64,000 nt of DNA from an uncultured Collinsella sp. (GTDB taxonomy: Bacteria; Actinomycetota; Coriobacteriia; Coriobacteriales; Coriobacteriaceae): positions 62,001-126,000 of the forward strand of contig CAUFMG010000003.1 in NCBI GenBank assembly GCA_959026725.1, in the 5' to 3' direction. This document shows positions 59,083-64,000 of the stretch, piece by piece. How positions within the stretch are numbered: the stretch's first letter is position 1; each line of letters starts with the position of its first letter. The position numbers were made by a program, and so were the translations under genes. The notes below the pieces were generated by a model. It saw only the letters and a list, made by a program, of their open reading frames with translations. It was not told the DNA's origin and made no database searches.

Positions 59083-61428
59083 CTATGAACGACCCCGTAA
59101 AAACTCAAGGGACACCAATGCAATGTCATCGTCCAGCGCCGATTCGGTAAATCGGTCAAGCTCGCCCAAGACCTTGCCGCAAATGCCCGACACGCCCTCC
59201 CCCGAAACAGAAAGCAGAAGATCGCGCAAGCGCTGCTCGCCAAAGAACGCTCCGGTGCGGTCGCGGGCCTCAATCGTTCCATCCGTATACATGAAGAGCA
59301 TGTCGCCAGGAGCGAACGTAAACACGCCTGTCTCGTACACCATGCTCTCAAAGGCACCGATTACACCCGATTGACATCCAAGCAGCTCGACCTCTCCCCC
59401 ACGTGCCTCGCCGCCACCCAGCGGCATCGACTCTGGCCTAATGACCATGGTCGGAGGATGGCCCGCCGAACAATACGTTGCGCGTCCGGCCTTAAGGTCA
59501 ATCTTGGCGATAAAGGCCGTCACGAACGTCTCGACCCTCGAAAAGCCCATGAGCATGCTGTTAAGGGAGCGTGCCATGCGGGCCGGTCCAGCGCCCTCCC
59601 AAGCATATGCCGTCAGGGCCGTCTTGACGAGCGCGGACATCGATGCGGCCTCAATGCCTTTGCCAGACACATCACCCAGAATCATGACGGCGCAGTCGTC
59701 GGGAAGACGGATGAGCGTATAGAAATCGCCGCCGACCAACGCCGAGTTCGTGGCCGACAGGTACACCGAATCGGTTGCGATACCCGGAACATCCCCCAGG
59801 GAATTTCTCATGCCAATCTGAAGGGTCTGAGCGATATGGCGCTCCTCGCGCTTTTGAGATTCCCCTTCGTAGATCAGTTCAAAGTCATGCGCCAAGTGCA
59901 CCAAGTAGTCATATTCAAGGTCATCAATCGGCTCTTGGCTACCATCACGAAGCAGCAGCGCGCGCGTCGTCGGGCTCTTCGCAACAGAAGCAGGAACAAT
60001 CGCGTCGTTACTGTGCTTGCCATCACCCTCAGAGCGCGGGCGCCCCGCCTCGATGCCGGAGTCGACGTAGAGACCCTGACAAGGCAGACCATGCGCCCTA
60101 AGCCAGCCTCCCATAGGCATCGATTCGTCAACGCGAGTTATACGGACGTGTTTAAGGTCCTCGGCACTCGCACCTCCCAAAACAGATGCCTCAAAGCCAT
60201 CAGGGCCAGCCCCCAGACGTGCCGCTGGCGCCGTCGTGGAAAAGAAAAGCTTCTCGGGATCGTCCGGCAAGGCAACGCGACTGCCGCCTTCAAAATCTAT
60301 GACGTAGGAATCCAGACTGGCGTCATACTCAACAGGGCAAAAATGGCAGTTAAGCATATTGCAGATCTCGGACGATACCGCCTGGGTAGCCGCGGCGGAA
60401 TCGTCTAGAAAGGTAAACAACTCATCACGCAAGACATTGAGCGAGCGGCCAAGCTCGGCCGTGCGACGGGAGCGAAGGCTCGATGCCATGCCGACCAGCT
60501 GGATAGATAGGTAATCGCAAATGACCTCAAGCACATTAACGTCATAGGCGAGCGGTGCCTGAGGGCGTTTCCAACCAACTTCCAGCACGCCAAGGATCTG
60601 CGTACCGTAAAAAACGGGAAGACAGATCTCGCTGCGGTACGGAGGCATATCCTGCATGCGCAACAGGTGCTTAGAACGATTGTCCAAGTCCATGAACATA
60701 CCGGAGGCGGCCTTATCACCCTCAAGGTCCTGTTGAATCGATAAGCGACAGGCACGCGACTCACGAAGAACATACGTCGGAATGCCAGCGCCATACGGCA
60801 AAAACTCAGGCAGGTAGCTGTCGTACAGCTCCTTGGAAACACCGCGAAGTTTAAAACCGCCGCTCTCAGAAAAATAGATAGCGGCACCCGAAGCATCGAG
60901 CGTTCCTACAAGCTGGTTCAAAACGGTATCAAGTAGGCTGGACAGCTCATCGGAGCCCACGGTACTCATAATGACCGAGAGCGTGCCAGAGAGGCGCTTG
61001 TTCGCCACTCTAAGCTCCGAAAGCGCACGCTTGAGCTGACGGTCGTGCGAAAACTGTTCTTCGATGCTATGGAGCGCCACCAGGACACGTGGCGCGCGGC
61101 GCCCAAAGATGCGTGGAGGCGTTACGGAGCCTGCACGAACCAAGACGGGGATAAAGGAGCCGTCACTCAGCTTGAGCATCAGTTCGTTCTCAGAGCCATC
61201 AGTTTCAAATGGCAGACGATGTTCCGTCGCACGTTCAAAAGCGGACGAGTACAGGACGTCTTTAACATCTCCACCGATGACGTCGGCGCGTTCCTCGCAC
61301 ATCAAACCAAGTAAGCGATTATTCACATGCAGAATGGTTCCGTCGAGCTCGCAGATGATGACAGCATCGCTCGTGATCTCGACTAGCTGGGCAACGTCTG
61401 CCCACTCGTTGCGTTCAAGCGTTTCCAT
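59083..61428 (-). CDS. PAS-GAF-PP2C (RsbU/SpoIIE-type) phosphatase
   Basis: 781 residues from the ATG at 61428. An N-terminal PAS domain (about 10-120: ITSDAVIICELDGTILHVNN) is followed by a coiled-coil linker, a GAF domain (about 155-320: SSLLDTVLNQLVGTLDASGAA and RSEICLPVFYGTQILGVLEV), a region of unclear fold, and a C-terminal PP2C domain (about 560-781). PP2C motifs: ALVGGDFYTLIRLPDD, MILGDVSGKGIEAA, ATYCSAGHPP, LFMYTDGTIEAR and ALDDDIALVSLE, with the metal Asp residues kept. It would dephosphorylate the STAS partner in response to a signal sensed by PAS/GAF. Confidence 0.92.
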   Translation of the reverse strand: METLERNEWADVAQLVEITSDAVIICELDGTILHVNNRLLGLMCEERADVIGGDVKDVLYSSAFERATEHRLPFETDGSENELMLKLSDGSFIPVLVRAGSVTPPRIFGRRAPRVLVALHSIEEQFSHDRQLKRALSELRVANKRLSGTLSVIMSTVGSDELSSLLDTVLNQLVGTLDASGAAIYFSESGGFKLRGVSKELYDSYLPEFLPYGAGIPTYVLRESRACRLSIQQDLEGDKAASGMFMDLDNRSKHLLRMQDMPPYRSEICLPVFYGTQILGVLEVGWKRPQAPLAYDVNVLEVICDYLSIQLVGMASSLRSRRTAELGRSLNVLRDELFTFLDDSAAATQAVSSEICNMLNCHFCPVEYDASLDSYVIDFEGGSRVALPDDPEKLFFSTTAPAARLGAGPDGFEASVLGGASAEDLKHVRITRVDESMPMGGWLRAHGLPCQGLYVDSGIEAGRPRSEGDGKHSNDAIVPASVAKSPTTRALLLRDGSQEPIDDLEYDYLVHLAHDFELIYEGESQKREERHIAQTLQIGMRNSLGDVPGIATDSVYLSATNSALVGGDFYTLIRLPDDCAVMILGDVSGKGIEAASMSALVKTALTAYAWEGAGPARMARSLNSMLMGFSRVETFVTAFIAKIDLKAGRATYCSAGHPPTMVIRPESMPLGGGEARGGEVELLGCQSGVIGAFESMVYETGVFTFAPGDMLFMYTDGTIEARDRTGAFFGEQRLRDLLLSVSGEGVSGICGKVLGELDRFTESALDDDIALVSLEFLRGRS

Positions 61429-61451
61429 CGTGGACCCCACCGTCTATCGGT

Positions 61452-61477
61452 AACAAAAAAGCCTCCGAAGAGGCTTC
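61452..61477 (-). terminator. Terminator of the tRNA-Leu transcript
   Basis: AAGCCTCTTCGGAGGCTT is a seven-base stem with a TTCG loop; the minus strand continues TTTTTTG. Confidence 0.85.
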
Positions 61478-61487
61478 TCAAATGCGA

Positions 61488-61577
61488 TGGTGTCGGAGGC
61501 GGGACTTGAACCCGCATGACCAAAAAGCGGTCACTAGCACCTCAAGCTAGCGCGTCTGCCAATTCCGCCACTCCGAC
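61488..61577 (-). tRNA. tRNA-Leu (GAG anticodon), CCA encoded
   Basis: Class II tRNA with a long variable arm (GTGACCGC...GGTCAT region), acceptor GTCGGAG/CTCCGAC, anticodon stem CTAGC/GCTAG with loop TTGAGGT. CCA is encoded. Confidence 0.94.
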
Positions 61578-61634
61578 ATGCTATGTTGTTGATTCACGGT
61601 TCGTTTTGTTGGACCCGCGCGTTCAACGAGGAAG

Positions 61635-61683
61635 ATAATAACCTATGATTCGAGAACTGTGCAAGCACTTTTTTCAAAAAAGT
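61635..61683 (-). promoter_or_regulatory. tRNA-Leu promoter with upstream AT palindrome
   Basis: Minus-strand -35 TTGCAC (61659-61664) and -10 TATTAT (61635-61640) at 18 bp, or TTATTA at 17 bp. Upstream, ACTTTTTTCAAAAAAGT (61667-61683) is a perfect palindrome around one base. Confidence 0.7.
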
Positions 61684-61721
61684 TTACGAATTTGTAAATG
61701 CGCTGGTAGATCTATATGTTC

Positions 61722-61846
61722 GGCCCCGAATCGGTGTTGCCTCCCGGCGCGTCCTCGGGCATGAGCGATATTTTGTTGCGCACTTCGTGCTGCAAAATAT
61801 CGCTCCCCCTGCGGAATGCGCCGGGAGGCAACACCGATTCGGGGCC
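61722..61846. repeat. Long hairpin upstream of tRNA-Leu
   Basis: GGCCCCGAATCGGTGTTGCC (from 61723), with a following TCCCGGCGC, pairs with 61819-61846. AGCGATATTTTG (61764-61775) pairs with CAAAATATCGCT. The apex is GCGCAC-TTC-GTGC. A smaller perfect hairpin, GAGGCCGGAGCT-AA-AGCTCCGGCCTC, lies at about 61941-61967. The 597-base gap between tRNA-Leu and oppF holds no gene, only these structures and the promoter. Confidence 0.8.
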
Positions 61847-61990
61847 TGCAAATACATACTTCAGGCACAGTTCTCAAACATGTTCTGGGAGCTGATATAA
61901 ATTTAGTGGCTCGGCTTTGCCTAGCCCTTATATAAGGAGGCCGGAGCTAAAGCTCCGGCCTCGCTATCTTTCCCATTAGATTAAGTGAGC

Positions 61991-62202
61991 GATCAAGGAA
62001 TCGCACCCCTCTGCAGTGGTAACACAGGGCCCGCGCTGGACTTAGTTTTCAGAACATTCCGCAGACCAGGAAACCCCCTTATCCGCAGCTCCGAAGGAGC
62101 AGGATAAGGGGGTTTCCATGGTCGAGGACGTTCTGAAAACTAAGTCCAGCACGGGCCCGGACGATAACAACCGACTACAGGTCGATGTGCGATTCCTTGA
62201 TC
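61991..62202. repeat. 212-bp inverted duplication that includes the 3' end of oppF
   Basis: GATCAAGGAATCGCAC (61991-62006) is the exact reverse complement of 62187-62202, which lies inside the last codons of oppF. Inward, GGGCCCG and GCTGGACTTAG-TTTTCAGAAC (62027-62055) match 62130-62158, then AAACCCCCTTATCC matches GGATAAGGGGGTTT. The apex is GCTCC-GAA-GGAGC. Confidence 0.9.
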
Positions 62203-63203
62203 GGGAACGGCTCCGCGAAGTGGCACGCGCAGCAGTGGCCCGGTGCGACTTCCTTAAACTCGGGAAGCTTCTCAGAGCAGATGCCCTGCGCGATCGGGCA
62301 GCGCGTGTGGAAACGGCAGCCGGTCGGCGGATCCAGCGGCGACGGCGGGTCGCCAGCGAGGATGATGCGCTTGCAGGTCTTCTGGATATCAGGATCGGGA
62401 ACCGGCACGGCAGACAGCAGCGACTGCGTGTACGGATGGTGAGGCTCGCTGTAGAGCGTCTTCCAGTCCGAAACCTCGACCATCTTACCCAGATACATAA
62501 CGGCAACGCGATCGGAGATGTGCTGCACGACGGACAAGTCGTGGGCGATAAACAGATATGCGGTACCGAACTTGTCCTGGAGCTCCTTCAGTAGGTTCAG
62601 AACCTGGGCCTGAATGGACACATCCAGAGCGGAAACCGGCTCGTCGCAGATAATCAGCTTGGGCTTCAGCGCAAAAGCGCGGGCAATGCCGACACGCTGA
62701 CGCTGACCGCCGGAGAACTCATGCGGATAGCGGTTGATGTGCTCGGGGTTCAGTCCAACGACGTCGAGAAGCTCGCGGACGCGCTCAATGCGCTCCTCCT
62801 TGGTACCCACGCCATGAATGGTCATGGGCTCGGAGACGATCTCGCCGATGGTCATGCGGGGATTCAGCGAAGCATAGGGATCCTGGAAGATAAACTGCAT
62901 CTCGCGACGCATGTCCTTGATCTCATGCTTGCTCATCTCGGCAACATCTTTACCCTGGAAGAACACCTTACCGGCGGTCGGCTTGGTCAGGCGCATGATG
63001 GTACGGCCCGTGGTGGACTTACCGCAACCAGACTCGCCGACTAGGCCAAAGGTCTCGCCAGGATAAATCTCAAAAGAGATGTCGTTTACGGCAGAGACGA
63101 CGCGCTTGGAAAAACGCTTGGCGAACATGCCGGACTCTGCGGGGAACTCCTTAGAGAGGTGCTCGACCTTCAACAGCGGAGTACGTTCGTTGGTATCTGC
63201 CAT
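62175..63203 (-). CDS. oppF: Oligopeptide ABC transporter ATPase OppF
   Basis: 342 residues. ABC domain: GLVGESGCGKSTTGRTIM (Walker A), FSGGQRQRVGIARAF, LIICDEPVSALDVSIQAQ and FIAHDLSVVQHIS. The oligopeptide/dipeptide C-terminal extension includes CKRIILAGDPPSPLDPPTGC and CRFHTRCPIAQGICSEK, with a Cys cluster that in related proteins binds Fe-S or zinc. It overlaps oppD by one base (TAATG). The last codons lie inside a long inverted repeat. Confidence 0.95.
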   Translation of the reverse strand: MADTNERTPLLKVEHLSKEFPAESGMFAKRFSKRVVSAVNDISFEIYPGETFGLVGESGCGKSTTGRTIMRLTKPTAGKVFFQGKDVAEMSKHEIKDMRREMQFIFQDPYASLNPRMTIGEIVSEPMTIHGVGTKEERIERVRELLDVVGLNPEHINRYPHEFSGGQRQRVGIARAFALKPKLIICDEPVSALDVSIQAQVLNLLKELQDKFGTAYLFIAHDLSVVQHISDRVAVMYLGKMVEVSDWKTLYSEPHHPYTQSLLSAVPVPDPDIQKTCKRIILAGDPPSPLDPPTGCRFHTRCPIAQGICSEKLPEFKEVAPGHCCACHFAEPFPIKESHIDL

Positions 63204-64000
63204 TACGCCTCGCCTCCCTTCTTGGAATCCTTGCGCGTACGGGACGTCTCAGGAGCGTTCTTGAGGAACTCGGGGTCACCGGAGTAGTGGCACGCAGAGT
63301 AATGACCAGACTCGGTGACAACGCGCTCGGGGCGCTGCTTGCGGCACTTGTCCGTCGCATAGGGGCAACGAGGAGAGAAGACGCAGCCCTCAGGCAAGTT
63401 CATGAGCGAAGGCGGGTTGCCGTGAATCGGCGTAAGAGGCTTCTTCTCTTCGATGGCCTGCTCCGGAATGGAACGAATAAGACCCCAGGTGTAGGGATGG
63501 CGGCTCTCGTAGAAGATTTCCTCAGCAGTACCGAACTCGACGGGACGGCCGGCGTACATAACCATGATCTTATCGGCCATATCGGCGACGACGCCCAAGT
63601 CATGGGTAATCATGATAATGGCGTTGCCGTTCTTCTCCTGCATCTCCTGCATGAGCTCGATAATCTGAGCCTGAATGGTAACGTCCAGAGCCGTCGTGGG
63701 CTCGTCGGCAATCAGGATATCGGGATCGCAGGCAAGAGCCATAGCGATCATGACACGTTGACGCATACCGCCGGAGAACTGGTGCGGATACTCATTGACG
63801 CGCTTCTCGGGCTCGGGGATACCCACGAGGTCCAAAAGTTCGGTGGCGCGCTTGAGCGCCTCCTGCTTGGAGTAACCACGGTGCAGGCGAAGGCCCTCGC
63901 CCACCTGCTTGCCGATCTTATAGACCGGGTTCAAGGAGGTCATAGGATCCTGGAAGATCATCGCGATGTCGTTACCGCGAATGTGTTGCATCTCTTCCTC
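63203..64000 (-). CDS. oppD: Oligopeptide ABC transporter ATPase OppD, 5' part beyond the window
   Basis: 266 codons are visible; the frame stays open to the window edge, and Walker A must lie outside. Visible: Q loop IAMIFQDPMTSLNPVY, signature FSGGMRQRVMIAMAL, Walker B ILIADEPTTALDVTIQAQ, switch MITHDLGVVADMAD, then GNPPSLMNLPEGC and FSPRCPYATDKCRKQ. It is the partner of OppF in peptide uptake; the permease genes should lie further upstream on the minus strand. Confidence 0.95.
   Translation of the reverse strand, partial: EEEMQHIRGNDIAMIFQDPMTSLNPVYKIGKQVGEGLRLHRGYSKQEALKRATELLDLVGIPEPEKRVNEYPHQFSGGMRQRVMIAMALACDPDILIADEPTTALDVTIQAQIIELMQEMQEKNGNAIIMITHDLGVVADMADKIMVMYAGRPVEFGTAEEIFYESRHPYTWGLIRSIPEQAIEEKKPLTPIHGNPPSLMNLPEGCVFSPRCPYATDKCRKQRPERVVTESGHYSACHYSGDPEFLKNAPETSRTRKDSKKGGEA

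Noticed and set aside
1..64000. CRISPR arrays, rRNA operon, replication origin, prophage
   Set aside because: No regularly spaced identical repeats of CRISPR size, no rRNA-like sequence, no DnaA-box cluster and no phage structural genes were seen.

Overview
The window is chromosomal DNA of a high-GC (about 60%), densely coded, anaerobic Gram-positive. The best guess is a Coriobacteriia gut anaerobe close to Collinsella. Supporting signs are the oxygen-sensitive NrdD/NrdG reductase, a fructoselysine (Amadori product) cluster, GTG and TTG starts with strong AGGAGG-like ribosome sites, mycobacterial-type LexA boxes, a DUF3793-flavodoxin pair and oligopeptide uptake. The genus is an inference; no rRNA is present.

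Layout. 1-6 kb: an Ala/Pro-rich protein, the ABC-F factor EttA, an SdpR/SdpI-like pair, a 28-residue membrane peptide locus, TcdA and a TatD nuclease. 6-8.5 kb: an IS256-family element and an IS200 element, sitting between the two arms of a long inverted repeat. 8.6-20 kb: a ten-gene minus-strand cluster (transporter, amidohydrolase, FrlC, FrlB, FrlD, then a second kinase, a second amidohydrolase, YjbQ, BtpA-like and an FGGY kinase) preceded by a GntR/UTRA regulator. It looks like a pathway for fructosamine-type or related sugar adducts. 20-25 kb: two HAD phosphatases and a three-gene module of an unknown protein, a ClpP-type protease and a VirD4/TraG-like ATPase. 25-31 kb: Pgi, a stand-alone iron-alcohol-dehydrogenase N-terminal-like protein, an SOS-controlled Y-family polymerase with a YolD partner, a membrane-anchored HMA metal protein, and DUF3793-flavodoxin. 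31-40 kb: a polar amino-acid ABC transporter whose permease carries a secreted domain, endonuclease IV, two redox enzymes, a PanE-like reductase and small or secreted proteins. 41-50 kb: O-acetylhomoserine sulfhydrylase behind a cysteine-containing leader peptide, LysR, RNase HI, acylphosphatase, Fur, a HAD protein, an orphan UreE-like protein with a SlyD-like FKBP, an M19 dipeptidase and a YgjP-like metalloprotease. 50-55 kb: folate genes (FolE, an HD protein, FolB) and the anaerobic ribonucleotide reductase. 55-62 kb: tRNAs for Val, Gly (three copies), Cys and Leu around a GH13 alpha-glucosidase and a partner-switching signalling pair (a STAS-HATPase fusion and a PAS/GAF/PP2C phosphatase). 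62-64 kb: OppF and the 3' part of OppD.

The most striking feature outside the genes is a set of long imperfect inverted repeats, 60 to over 200 bp, between genes. At oppF and nrdD the base of the hairpin contains the last codons of the gene, so the downstream DNA holds an inverted copy of the gene tail. Two further homologous hairpin elements, with different but self-complementary stems, lie immediately before nfo and a Gfo/Idh oxidoreductase gene. These elements and the ClpP-VirD4-like module are the best candidates for something undescribed.
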